A stretch of DNA of 32,172 nt. Origin: Paraeggerthella hominis. GTDB lineage: Bacteria > Actinomycetota > Coriobacteriia > Coriobacteriales > Eggerthellaceae. The notes beneath the pieces are model-generated. The model had not been told where the DNA came from. It searched no databases and saw only the letters and a program-made list of their open reading frames with translations. The number at the start of each line of letters is the position of its first letter. Position 1 is the stretch's first letter. The translations under genes were made by a program, and so were the position numbers. The DNA lies in NCBI RefSeq assembly GCF_021044775.1, contig NZ_JAJNOQ010000015.1, positions 1-32,172 on the forward strand, read 5' to 3'. Below, in pieces: positions 22,721 through 31,971 of this stretch.

Positions 22721-24301
22721 ATGGCTGACACCACTAAGGAACAGCAGCGCGCCGAGCTGCACAAGACAATCTGGTCCATCGCCGACGACCTGCGCGGCAG
22801 CGTGGACGGTTGGGACTTCAAGCAGTACATCTTGTGCACGCTCTTCTACCGATTCGTGAGTGAGAACCTCTGCGCCTACCTTGCCGAGCAGGAAGGTGAC
22901 CCCTCCTTCGACTATGCCTCCATGCCTGACGACCAAGCCGAGTGGGGCCGTGAGGAGACGGTGAAGGAGAAGGGCTTCTTCATCCTTCCCAGCGAGCTTT
23001 TCTGCAACATCCTCAAACGCGTCGACAAGGACGGCATGCGCCTTGCCGAGGATGGGCAGGACCTCAACGAGCTGCTGACCCAGGTATTCCGCAACATCGA
23101 GGGCTCCGCCGTGGGCACCGACTCCGAAAGCGATTTGAAGGGCCTGTTCGACGACATGGACGTCAACAGCGCCAAGCTAGGCAACTCCGTTGTCGAGCGC
23201 AATAAGAAGCTGGTGAAGCTCATCTCCAAGATCGGCTCGCTGGACTTCGGCGGCGCCTTCCAGGACAACTCCATAGACGCCTTCGGCGACGCCTACGAGT
23301 TCCTCATGACCATGTACGCCTCCAACGCCGGCAAGTCCGGCGGCGAGTTCTTCACCCCGCAGGAGGTGGGCGAGCTTTTGGCCCGCATCGCTATCGACGG
23401 CCGAAACAGCGTGAACAAGGTCTACGACCCCTGCTGCGGCAGCGGCGGCCTGCTGCTGAAGTTTGCGAAGATCCTGGGCAAGGAGAACGTGCGAAACGGA
23501 TACTTCGGCCAGGAGATCAACCTGACCACCTACAACCTGGCCCGCATCAACATGTTCCTGCACGACGTCAACTTCGACAAGTTCGACATCGCGCTGGGAG
23601 ATACCTTGAAGGAGCCGGCCCACTGGGACGACGAGCCATTCGACGCGATCGTCTCCAACCCGCCCTACTCCATCAAGTGGGAGGGCAAGGACAACCCCCT
23701 CAACATCAACGACGCGCGTTTCAGCCCTGCAGGCGTGCTGGCACCGGCTTCCAAGGCTGACCTGGCCTTCACTATGCACATGCTGAGCTGGCTCTCCAGC
23801 GAGGGCACCGCCGCCATCGTCGAGTTTCCTGGCGTTCTCTACCGCGGCGGCGCCGAGGGCAAGATCCGCGACTACCTGGTGCGCAACAACTTCGTCGAGG
23901 CGGTCATCCAGCTGCCTGCTGACCTCTTCTTCGGTACCACCATCGCCACATGCATCATCGTGCTCAAGAAGAACAAGACCGCCAGCGACATCCTGTTCGT
24001 CGACGCATCCGAGCAGTTCGAGCGCCGCGACTCCAAGAACAAGCTGATGCCCGATAACATCGACCGCATCATGGACGCAATCGCTGCGCGCGCAGAAGAG
24101 GAGCACTTCTCCAAGCTGGTTTCCAACGACGAGATCCTGGCCAATGACGCCAACCTGTCCGTCAGCTCCTACGTGGAAAAGCTCGACGAGCGCGAGGAGG
24201 TCGACATCAAGGAGCTCAACGCCGAGATTGCCCGCATCGTCGCTCGAGAGGACGAGCTGCGCAAGAAGATCGATGCCATTGTGGCGGACCTGGAGGGCTA
24301 G
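22721..24301 (+). CDS. hsdM: Type I restriction-modification DNA methyltransferase subunit M
   Basis: A 526-residue N6-adenine methyltransferase. HsdM N-terminal helical domain occupies residues 1-150. SAM-binding motif I is VYDPCCGSGGLLLKF with D236 at its start; catalytic motif IV is NPPY at residues 313-316 in IVSNPPYSIKW. The length matches HsdM (about 500-530). The start ATG 22721 follows GAGAGGGG in the end of the regulator gene. The next gene starts 2 nt after its stop. As part of an M2S trimer it methylates host DNA, and with HsdR it restricts unmodified DNA. Intact. Confidence 0.96.
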   Translation: MADTTKEQQRAELHKTIWSIADDLRGSVDGWDFKQYILCTLFYRFVSENLCAYLAEQEGDPSFDYASMPDDQAEWGREETVKEKGFFILPSELFCNILKRVDKDGMRLAEDGQDLNELLTQVFRNIEGSAVGTDSESDLKGLFDDMDVNSAKLGNSVVERNKKLVKLISKIGSLDFGGAFQDNSIDAFGDAYEFLMTMYASNAGKSGGEFFTPQEVGELLARIAIDGRNSVNKVYDPCCGSGGLLLKFAKILGKENVRNGYFGQEINLTTYNLARINMFLHDVNFDKFDIALGDTLKEPAHWDDEPFDAIVSNPPYSIKWEGKDNPLNINDARFSPAGVLAPASKADLAFTMHMLSWLSSEGTAAIVEFPGVLYRGGAEGKIRDYLVRNNFVEAVIQLPADLFFGTTIATCIIVLKKNKTASDILFVDASEQFERRDSKNKLMPDNIDRIMDAIAARAEEEHFSKLVSNDEILANDANLSVSSYVEKLDEREEVDIKELNAEIARIVAREDELRKKIDAIVADLEG

Positions 24302-24303
24302 CC

Positions 24304-25392
24304 ATGAGCAGGATAGACGAGCTCATCGAGCGCCTCTGCCCCGATGGGGTGGAGTTTAGAGAACTGAAATCTGTTGCAAAGATTGTTGGCGGACGCGATT
24401 ACAAAGAATTTGGCGAAGGCGAAATTCCTGTATATGGCAGCGGCGGAATTATGACTTATGTTGATACCGCCGCCTATGAAGGGCCTTCTGTTCTTCTTCC
24501 CAGAAAAGGTTCTATTAGCAACATTTTCTATGTTGATGGCCCTTTCTGGAATGTGGATACCATTTTCTACACTGAAATCGATGAGTCTCTGATTAACCCG
24601 CGCTATTTTTATCACGTAATGCTCAACGAGCATATTGAGAAGTTGAATACCGCAAATGCAGCGCGCCCTGCATTGACGAGAAAAGTTCTGGACGCAATAC
24701 GCATCCCTGTTCCTCCCATGGAGGTCCAGGAGGAGATCGTGCGGGTGCTAGACTCCTTCGCGGAGCTGGAGGCGGAGCTGGAGGCGGAGCTGGAGGCGCG
24801 CAAGGCGCAGTATGCCTTTTACCGTAATCGGATGCTTGACGACATCACCGCTGACGAAGTTCCGCTGTCTAAGCTTGCCGCAATTGGAACTGGAAGTCAT
24901 GACACAAAAGATGCGATCGATGGCGCGGAGTATGCGTTTTACGCACGAGGCACGTTGCCACTTCGTCTGAATACGTATGACTTTGACGAAACAGCAGTTA
25001 TCACTGCTGGCGACGGCGCTGGTGTCGGAAAGGTGTTTCATTACGTTGATGGCAAATATGCTCTTCACCAGCGTGCGTATCGCATGGTCCCAAATAAGGA
25101 GTTGCTTGATTCGCGGTTTTTCTTCCATGTATTAAATGCACATTTTTACGACTACATAATGACAAATTGCGTTTCGAGTTCAGTCGCGTCCATTCGCAAG
25201 AAAATGCTGGACAATTTTCCAATCCCGTTGCCGAGTCTTGAAGAGCAGCGTCAGATAGCCACCGATCTCGACAAGTTCGATGCTCTCGTCAACGACATTA
25301 CCCAGGGTCTTCCTGCAGAGATCGAGGCGCGTCGCAAGCAGTACGCCTATTACCGCGACAGGCTCCTGGCCTTCAAGGAGAAGACCGCATGA
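24304..25392 (+). CDS. hsdS: Type I restriction-modification specificity subunit S
   Basis: A 362-residue specificity subunit with two target-recognition domains (about residues 15-140 and 185-305), each followed by a conserved helical region: VPPMEVQEEIVRVLDSFAEL and LEEQRQIATDLDKFDALV. The recognition domains are less G/C-rich than their surroundings, as usual for exchangeable hsdS parts. The first conserved region carries three perfect 12-bp repeats, each encoding E-L-E-A (residues 154-165). Number of such repeats sets the spacing between half-sites in the EcoR124 group. The stop overlaps hsdR (ATGA). Length and two half-units suggest a functional gene. Confidence 0.93.
   Translation: MSRIDELIERLCPDGVEFRELKSVAKIVGGRDYKEFGEGEIPVYGSGGIMTYVDTAAYEGPSVLLPRKGSISNIFYVDGPFWNVDTIFYTEIDESLINPRYFYHVMLNEHIEKLNTANAARPALTRKVLDAIRIPVPPMEVQEEIVRVLDSFAELEAELEAELEARKAQYAFYRNRMLDDITADEVPLSKLAAIGTGSHDTKDAIDGAEYAFYARGTLPLRLNTYDFDETAVITAGDGAGVGKVFHYVDGKYALHQRAYRMVPNKELLDSRFFFHVLNAHFYDYIMTNCVSSSVASIRKKMLDNFPIPLPSLEEQRQIATDLDKFDALVNDITQGLPAEIEARRKQYAYYRDRLLAFKEKTA
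24763..24798 (+). repeat. Three perfect 12-bp tandem repeats in hsdS
   Basis: The unit GAGCTGGAGGCG occurs at 24763-24774, 24775-24786 and 24787-24798 and encodes Glu-Leu-Glu-Ala each time. It lies in the helical spacer between the two recognition domains. Being a multiple of 3, gain or loss of a unit keeps the frame. In EcoR124/EcoDXXI-type subunits an analogous 12-bp T-A-E-L repeat changes target spacing. Confidence 0.9.
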
Positions 25393-28300
25393 GTGAGATC
25401 AACTATGAATATACAGGCATGCCGACTCCGCAGGACGCCGCCTCGTTGGCAGACGCCCTGCCTGGCAACGTCGACTTTGACGTCATGGCCTTCGGCGGCC
25501 AGGCGACGGTCTGCTCGGCCCTGCCTAAACAGCAGAAACGCTCGACGTCGTATCAGTCGGAAGCCCAGCTGGAGGACGCCTTCGTAAAGCAGCTCTGCCG
25601 CCAGGGCTACGAGAGGCTCGTCATCTCCAGCGAAGGCGACCTTATTGCCAACCTGCGCAGGCAGCTCGAGGCCCTGAACCGCGTCTCCTTCTCCGACAGG
25701 GAGTGGTCCCGCCTGTTCAAGGGCTGGATCGCGGCGGACAACGACGGCATCGTGGAGAAGACCCGCCGCATCCAGCGCGACCACGTCTACGCCCTGCAGA
25801 TGGACGACGGATCCGTGCGCAACGTCTCGCTCATCGACAAGCGCAACGTGCACAACAACCGCATGCAGGTGATGAACCAGTACACGCAAGAGGGCAATTA
25901 CGAGAACCGCTACGACGTGACGGTGCTGGTGAACGGCCTGCCGCTCGTGCACATCGAGCTCAAGCGCCGCGGCGTGGCCATCCAGGAGGCCTTCAACCAG
26001 ATCGAGCGCTACCAGCGCGACAGCTTCTGGTCCGGCTGCGGCCTGTACGAGTACGTGCAGATCTTCGTCATCTCCAACGGCACCCACACCAAGTACTACT
26101 CCAACACCACGCGCTTCAGCGCCATCGAGGAGCGCGCCGGAAAGAAGGCCCGCGGCAAGAAGACCTCCAACAGCTTCAAGTTCACCAGCTGGTGGGCGGA
26201 CGCCGACAACATGCCCATCTTCGACCTGGTGCCCTTCACCGCCACCTTCTTCGCGAAGCATGCTCTGCTGAACATCCTGACGAAGTACTGCGTCTTCGAC
26301 GTGGACGAGAAGCTTTTGGTCATGCGCCCGTACCAGATCGTGGCCACCGAGCGCATATTGAACCGCATCCTCATCAGCGAGAACGACAAGTCCATGCTGG
26401 GAACCCTGCGCGCCGGCGGCTACGTGTGGCACACCACCGGCTCCGGCAAAACGCTCACCAGCTTCAAGACCGCTCAGCTCGCCAGCCAGATGGCGGGCGT
26501 GGACAAGGTCATGTTCGTGGTGGACCGCAAGGACCTGGACTACCAGACCATGCGCGAGTACGACCGCTTCGAGAAGGGCGCGGTTGACGGCAGCGAGTCC
26601 ACGGCCGTGCTTTCCAGGCAGCTTGCCGACCCCGAGTGCCGCATCCTGGTGACCACCATCCAGAAGCTCTCGTGCTTCATCAAGAAGAACAAAAGGCATG
26701 GCGTCTACGGCCAGCACTGCGTCATCATCTTCGATGAGTGTCACCGCAGTCAGTTCGGCGACATGCACGTGGCCATAACCAGGCACTTCAAGAACTACCA
26801 CCTGTTCGGCTTCACCGGCACGCCGATCTTTGCGGAGAACGCCGGTAGCGGAAAGATAGCCAACCTGCGCACCACCGAGCAGGCTTTCGGCGACAAGCTG
26901 CACACCTACACCATCGTGGACGCCATCCGCGACGAGAACGTGCTGCCGTTCAGGGTGGACTACATCAAGACCATCCGGGAGCGCGACCAGTACGAGGACC
27001 AGAAGGTCTACGACATCTACCGCGAGGGCGCCTACAAGGCGGCTGCTCGCGTGGACCTGGTGACCAGCTACATCCTGGATCATTACGCCCAGAAGACCAA
27101 GCGCACGAGCAGCTACGACCTCAAGGGCCAGCGCGTCATGGGCTTCAACTCCATCTTCGCCACCGCCTCAATCGACATGGCGAAGGTGTACTACTCCGCC
27201 TTCAAGCGCATCCAAGCCGAACGCGCCGGCGAGAAGCTGAAGGTGGCGCTCATCTACAGCTTCGGCCCCAACGAGTCCGATGACGGATGCGGCCTTCCCG
27301 ACGAGAGCTTCGACACCGAGAGCCTGGACACCCCCAGCCGCGACTTCCTGGAGGCCGCCATCGGCGACTACAACGCCATGTTCGCAACCAGCTTCGACAC
27401 CAGCTCCCAGGGGTTCCAGAATTACTACAAGGACCTCTCCGAGCGCATGAAGAAACGTCAGGTGGACCTGGTCATCGTGGTCAACATGTTCCTCACCGGC
27501 TTCGACGCCACCACCTTGAACACGCTGTGGGTGGACAAGGACCTGAAGGACCACGGCCTCATCCAGGCGTTCAGCCGCACCAACCGCATCCTCAACTCCG
27601 TGAAGACCTACGGAAACATCGTGTGCTTCCGCAACCTGGAGGACCGCGTGAACCACGCGATCAGCCTGTTCGGCGACAAGGAGGCGGGCGGCGTGGTGCT
27701 GCTCAAGCCCTATGCCGAGTACCTTGCCGAGTACAACGACCGCCTGGACCAGCTGCGAGGGCAGTTCCCGCTTGAGGCGATTCTCTCCGGCGCCGTCATC
27801 ATGGGCGAGGAGCAGCAGAAGGCGTTCATCCGCCTGTTCGGCGTGATCTTGCGCCTGCGCAACATCCTCACCGCCTTCGACGATTTCGCCGAGGATGACT
27901 CCCTGAGCCCGCGGGACGAGCAGGATTACCGCAGCGTCTACACCGACCTGTACCAGAAGTGGCGCGGCGAGAAGGAAGAGGCCGCCATCATCAACGACGA
28001 CCTCGTCTTCGAGATCGAGCTGCTGAAGCAGGTCGACATCAACATCGACTACATCCTGATGCTGGTGCAGAAGTACCACGACACCAACTGCACCGACAGG
28101 GTGATCATCGGCGACATCGAACGCGCCATCTCCGCCAGCTACGAGCTCCGGAACAAGCGCGACCTCATCCATGCGTTCATGGACAGCCTGGTCTCCAGCA
28201 GCGACGTCGCGGCCGATTGGGAGAAGTACGTGGCGGAGGCCAAGGAGCGCGAGCTTGCCGCGATCATCGCCGAGGAGGCTCTGGACGACGCTGCAACCCG

Positions 28301-28481
28301 CGAGCTCATGGCAAACGCCTTTGTCGACGGCGGGGTTCCTGAAAGTGGCACCGAGGTCGCCAATCTCATGACCAAGAAGCCCAGCCGCTTCGCACCGGCT
28401 AACGCGTATGCGGACATGAAGGCCCGTGTGCTTGAGCGCTTGAAAGGGTTCTTCGACAGGTTCAACGGATTGGGAAGGTAA
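25389..28481 (+). CDS. hsdR: Type I restriction-modification restriction subunit R
   Basis: A 1030-residue restriction and translocation subunit. The N-terminal endonuclease has D176 (YDVTVLV), then E190-L-K192 (HIELKRRG), a PD-(D/E)XK core. The helicase part has Walker A TGSGKT at residues 350-355 and the DECH box at 449-452 (IIFDECHRSQFG), followed by GFTGTPIF. Motif VI-like QAFSRTNRIL also appears. Length is typical of EcoR124-type HsdR. ATG 25389 overlaps the hsdS stop. All motifs are present, so the type I system looks functional. A TAA ends the gene 6 nt before the next start. Confidence 0.96.
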   Translation: MSEINYEYTGMPTPQDAASLADALPGNVDFDVMAFGGQATVCSALPKQQKRSTSYQSEAQLEDAFVKQLCRQGYERLVISSEGDLIANLRRQLEALNRVSFSDREWSRLFKGWIAADNDGIVEKTRRIQRDHVYALQMDDGSVRNVSLIDKRNVHNNRMQVMNQYTQEGNYENRYDVTVLVNGLPLVHIELKRRGVAIQEAFNQIERYQRDSFWSGCGLYEYVQIFVISNGTHTKYYSNTTRFSAIEERAGKKARGKKTSNSFKFTSWWADADNMPIFDLVPFTATFFAKHALLNILTKYCVFDVDEKLLVMRPYQIVATERILNRILISENDKSMLGTLRAGGYVWHTTGSGKTLTSFKTAQLASQMAGVDKVMFVVDRKDLDYQTMREYDRFEKGAVDGSESTAVLSRQLADPECRILVTTIQKLSCFIKKNKRHGVYGQHCVIIFDECHRSQFGDMHVAITRHFKNYHLFGFTGTPIFAENAGSGKIANLRTTEQAFGDKLHTYTIVDAIRDENVLPFRVDYIKTIRERDQYEDQKVYDIYREGAYKAAARVDLVTSYILDHYAQKTKRTSSYDLKGQRVMGFNSIFATASIDMAKVYYSAFKRIQAERAGEKLKVALIYSFGPNESDDGCGLPDESFDTESLDTPSRDFLEAAIGDYNAMFATSFDTSSQGFQNYYKDLSERMKKRQVDLVIVVNMFLTGFDATTLNTLWVDKDLKDHGLIQAFSRTNRILNSVKTYGNIVCFRNLEDRVNHAISLFGDKEAGGVVLLKPYAEYLAEYNDRLDQLRGQFPLEAILSGAVIMGEEQQKAFIRLFGVILRLRNILTAFDDFAEDDSLSPRDEQDYRSVYTDLYQKWRGEKEEAAIINDDLVFEIELLKQVDINIDYILMLVQKYHDTNCTDRVIIGDIERAISASYELRNKRDLIHAFMDSLVSSSDVAADWEKYVAEAKERELAAIIAEEALDDAATRELMANAFVDGGVPESGTEVANLMTKKPSRFAPANAYADMKARVLERLKGFFDRFNGLGR

Positions 28482-29375
28482 TTGTTCATGACTGTAATTG
28501 AGAGGCCTTTCTCTGATAAACGATTGGCTGACTTGCTTGCCAGCAACGATGTAAATCTCAAAAGGGAGATTGATTCGTTGTCCGATGGCCAGCTGCTTGG
28601 CAACAGCCACGACTACTTAGTCGCATACTTTCTTGAGAAGTACACTTTCGAGAGCCTGTCCCTCGGTGATGAAGATCCCTCCATGCGAAAGCAAGAGCGC
28701 TGCAAGATTTCGAAATATCTGCATGACCCTTTCGATCGCGGGATGTACGGAAGGGATTACGTCGAAGTCGACGGGGTTCGCGTTAGTTTTGCGTATCCAT
28801 ATCACGGCAATGCTGATCTCTTTAGGTGCAAAGCGAGCACTTTCTCCCTCTCTGGATATCCAAGCATAGAGGTGCAGAAAGGGTACATTGTGCTTAAATC
28901 CGAGCGACAAATCTACAGCAACGCCGACGCTCCAAGCGGAAGAGAAATCGCGGCAGAGCTAAACTCTCAGTCTGAGTCCATTCGCTCTGGTGTCGAGTAT
29001 CTTGCTCGAGATATTGCCGCATACAATTCGACGCTTTCTTCAAGCATCGAATCCGCTTTGGCCAAACGCGAGAACCTTTCCAAAAAGCTAACCAACCTCT
29101 TCGCGGAATTGGAGATTCCAGTTGAGCAGAAGAAAACCGCCGACGGGAACATCGCTCTCAGGAAGAAGCTTCGCCTCGAGTCAAAACCCGAAAGCCGCGA
29201 AACGAACTGCTATATCAGCGACGTCATATACGAAGAAATCCTCGATATCATCCGGAACTGCTATGCAACTTGCGAGAGAACACCAGCTACCTACACGAGT
29301 CTGGACGAGGAGGCTCTCAGGGATCTCGCTCTTGTTCCCCTGAATTGCCAATACGAAGGTCGAGCAACAGGCGAA

Positions 29376-30883
29376 GGGGGTGCGGACGTTTTTCCGGACG
29401 GCCTAGGCGGCCAGCCCCAGCCGCCTCCTGCGGCCGGCTATCGTATCGTACACCTTGCGCCCTCCCTCGTCGAACGCCTTCAGCCTCCCCTCCCGGTACC
29501 AGCGGATCCACTCGGCGAGCTCGGCGGCGAACCGCTCGGCGGAGACCCCGCGCCAGTCCCTCCCGTGGAAGAACTCGACCTTGAGCCTGCCGAAGAACCC
29601 CTCGCAGGCGGCGTTGTCCGGCGAGTGCCCCTTGCGCGACATCGACCTCTCCACCCCGGCCTCCCCGCAGGCGCGGACCCAGTCGGGGGTGCGGTAGTGC
29701 CAGCCGCGGTCGCTGTGGAGCGTGAAGCCGCCCCCGGCGGCGGCCACGGCGCCGGCGAGCATCTCGGCCACGAGCGCCTTGGACGGCGAGGTGCCCACCG
29801 AGAAGGCGGCGACGTCGCCGTCGAACAGGTCGACGGCCGGCGAGAGGTACACCTTCCGCGGGTCGTCGGGCAGCCTGAACTCGGTGATGTCGGTGACCAG
29901 GACCTCGCCGGGGGCGGCGGCCGAGAAGTCGTGCAGGTCGCGGCCGGCGTCGACCAGCAGCAGGTTGGGCGCCGCCGCGCGGCCCTCCTCGCCGGCGTAG
30001 GAGCTGTAGCGGGCCGCCCGCGGGGCGCGGGCGCGCAGCCCCTCCTCGGCCATGATCCGGCGCACCACCTTCTCGGAGACCGCCACCGGCCGCGCCGGGT
30101 CGAGCCCCGCCGCGCCGCGGGCCCGCTGCGGCGCGCCGGCGCCCCGCGCGAGCTCGGCGCGGACGCGGCGGTAGCCGTAGGCGCCCCCGGACGCCTCGAA
30201 GGCGGCCCGGACCAGGGGCCGCAGGGCGGCGTACGGGTCGGGCGCGGAGGCCGCCGCCAGGCGGTCGTAGAACGTGCTGCGCGGCAGGGACAGCGCCGCC
30301 AGCGCCGCCCGCAGCCCGAAGCGCCCCCTGAGCCGGTCAGCCAGCGCCGCCCTCTCCGCCGCCGTCAGGGCGGACAGGTCGGCGCCTGGGTCTTTTTTTA
30401 GTATGTCGATCGTCCCCTCGAGGACGGCGTTGCGCAGCTCCAGCTCCTCGCAGCGGGCCCTGAGCTCCTCGAGCTCCGAGGGCGCCTCGCGGGGCTCCGG
30501 CGCGCGGGCGGCGATGTCCGAGTCGGTCATGAGGGAGAGCGCCCCTTCCTCGCGGAGCCGCCGGCGCCAGCCGGAGACGGCAGCGGCGGTGACGCCGGCC
30601 TCGGCGGCGAGGTCGGCGGCCCGCTCCCCGGCCTCCAGCCGCGCGACGAGCTCCATCTTCCTGTCGAAGGGCAAGTATACGGCCTTCTTGCGGGGCGGCG
30701 GGGCGACGCCCGCCGCCTTCGCCCAATTTACAACGGCCGTGCGGCTGCAGCCGGCCAGCTCGGCCGCCTCGGTCAGGCTGAACCCCGCCGCGACGGCCTC
30801 CACGGCGAGCTCCCTGGTCTCCAACGGGTACATGCGGACTCCAATCCGGACACCGGAGTGTCCAACTTTTTGTCCGCACCCCC
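29376..30883 (-). mobile_element. Complete IS3-family insertion sequence, 1508 bp
   Basis: Ends are GGGGGTGCGGAC (29376-29387) and its inverse GTCCGCACCCCC (30872-30883), a perfect 12-bp terminal inverted repeat. A direct repeat GAA flanks it (29373-29375 and 30884-30886), the 3-bp duplication expected of IS3 elements. Intact transposase on the minus strand. Target is the gene at 28488-31237. High GC and perfect ends suggest a recent insertion. Confidence 0.93.
29403..30833 (-). CDS. IS3-family transposase, single uninterrupted frame
   Basis: A 476-residue transposase. N-terminal HTH regions (FSLTEAAELAGCSRTAVVNW and AGVTAAAVSGWRRRL) and a Leu/Glu-rich coiled coil (residues 115-145) correspond to OrfA. 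The catalytic part has D315 (LVTDITEF), D375 (LHSDRGWHY) and E411 (DNAACEGFFGRLK); D375 and E411 are separated by 35 residues, as in DD35E integrase-like transposases. In most IS3 elements OrfA and OrfB are joined by a frameshift; here they are in one frame, yet a run of seven A residues remains at the junction (30393-30399). ATG 30833 is the start. Intact, so probably active. Confidence 0.94.
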   Translation of the reverse strand: MYPLETRELAVEAVAAGFSLTEAAELAGCSRTAVVNWAKAAGVAPPPRKKAVYLPFDRKMELVARLEAGERAADLAAEAGVTAAAVSGWRRRLREEGALSLMTDSDIAARAPEPREAPSELEELRARCEELELRNAVLEGTIDILKKDPGADLSALTAAERAALADRLRGRFGLRAALAALSLPRSTFYDRLAAASAPDPYAALRPLVRAAFEASGGAYGYRRVRAELARGAGAPQRARGAAGLDPARPVAVSEKVVRRIMAEEGLRARAPRAARYSSYAGEEGRAAAPNLLLVDAGRDLHDFSAAAPGEVLVTDITEFRLPDDPRKVYLSPAVDLFDGDVAAFSVGTSPSKALVAEMLAGAVAAAGGGFTLHSDRGWHYRTPDWVRACGEAGVERSMSRKGHSPDNAACEGFFGRLKVEFFHGRDWRGVSAERFAAELAEWIRWYREGRLKAFDEGGRKVYDTIAGRRRRLGLAA

Positions 30884-31248
30884 GAAACGTTCAGAAACAA
30901 GGGTAAAACTGACATAAGCATCGAGGAAAAGAACAGGGCCGCTTTTGTGGCCGAATGCAAGATATGGAAAGGCCGGAAGAATTTCACAGCAGCCATTGAG
31001 CAGCTCTTGGGCTATTTGACCTGGAGAGACTCAAAAACCGCCTTGCTGATATTTTCCAGGAACAAAAATTTCAAGGAGGTGCTGCAGGCCGCGAAGGAAG
31101 CTTTGAGCGAAGACGATCGCTGCATCAGCTTGAAAGAGCCGCGAGAAAACGAATTCGACTGCAAGTATGTGTTTGAAGGAAAACCTGGGGATACAACCAG
31201 AATCCGCGTCATGGTTTTCGACCTGTATTATTCTTGAAAGGAAAGCAT

Positions 31249-31971
31249 TTGAAAGGCGAAGAACGGTATCTATTGAATCTTCTCGAGGACACAAAGACCA
31301 GGTTCGTAATCCCCGTTTATCAGCGCAACTACGACTGGAAGATCGAGAATTGTAAGCAGTTATTTGATGATCTCGAGGATGTGATAACCGAGGGCGTCGA
31401 GAGCCATTTCTTTGGCAGCATCGTTTCGAAGGCTGACGGACCAGATACCCGCATCGTTATCGACGGCCAGCAAAGAATCACAACGTCATACCTTCTTCTG
31501 CTTGCCCTCGTGAGCAAGCTGAGGTCCGGCGCCATCTCTTCCGAAGACGACAGCCTTGCGGACATGATCAACGAGGAATACCTCATCGACAAATGGCATA
31601 AGTCGGAGCGAAAGCTGAAGCTTAAGCTCATTAAGGACGACCAGGCTGCCTTCGAAGCAATCTATTCGGCCAATGCGGAGAAGTTCATCCAAGACTCCAA
31701 CGTCACGCAAAACTTCATCTACTTCTGCGGCCGCATAGACAAAACCAAGCTGACCGCGGATCAGCTGCGTGATGCCATTGAACGCCTAATGATCATCGAC
31801 ATTAAGCTCGACAAGGAGGATGACGCCCAGCGAATCTTCGAGAGCCTTAACTCTACGGGCCTCGACCTGAACGAAGGCGATAAGATCCGCAACTTCATCC
31901 TCATGGGTTTGGACGCCCGAATGCAGGAAGAGTATTACGAGAAGTACTGGAACGAGATCGAAAAAAACAGA
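31249..31971 (+). pseudogene. DUF262 (GmrSD-like N-terminal domain) gene truncated by an ISL3-like element
   Basis: About 241 codons of a DUF262 protein. The N-terminus FVIPVYQRNYDWKIENCKQL and VIDGQQRITTSYLLLLAL are the family signatures; IDGQQR is the nucleotide-binding or hydrolysing motif. DUF262 with a C-terminal HNH (DUF1524) makes GmrSD type IV restriction enzymes; that half is not in the window. I chose TTG 31249 since AAAGGA at 31237-31242 precedes it; TTG 31234 overlaps the previous stop. Homology stops near 31970, where an insertion-sequence-like end starts, and the frame then closes at 32007. It belongs to the R-M island and overlaps the preceding disrupted gene's end. Confidence 0.78.

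Larger units (their letters stand above)
28488..31237 (+). pseudogene. R-M-linked gene with PD-(D/E)XK-like C-terminus, split by an IS3-family element
   Basis: Removing 29376-30883 plus one GAA copy restores an open frame of 412 codons (296 + 116) that ends at 31237. The 5' part encodes an unrecognised N-terminal region with a coiled-coil-like segment (SIESALAKRENLSKKLTNLF). The 3' part reads GKTDISIEEKNRAAF then VAECKIWKG, a D-x15-E-C-K pattern as in PD-(D/E)XK nucleases. Start ATG 28488 (TTG 28482 is possible) follows GGGAAGG near 28472. It directly follows hsdR. The insertion separates the N-terminal region from the nuclease-like domain. The upstream part reads on for 340 codons into the element's antisense strand, so a chimeric protein could be made. 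An internal start in the 3' part is possible (ATG 30947). Confidence 0.82.

Noticed and set aside
25160..25172. Fourth copy of the 19-bp palindrome in hsdS (GACAAATTGCG)
   Set aside because: Half-site only, without the TTGTC arm; likely chance in an AT-richer region.
27168..28610. 480-residue minus-strand frame opposite hsdR
   Set aside because: Antisense shadow, low complexity, no ribosome site or neighbours in that direction.
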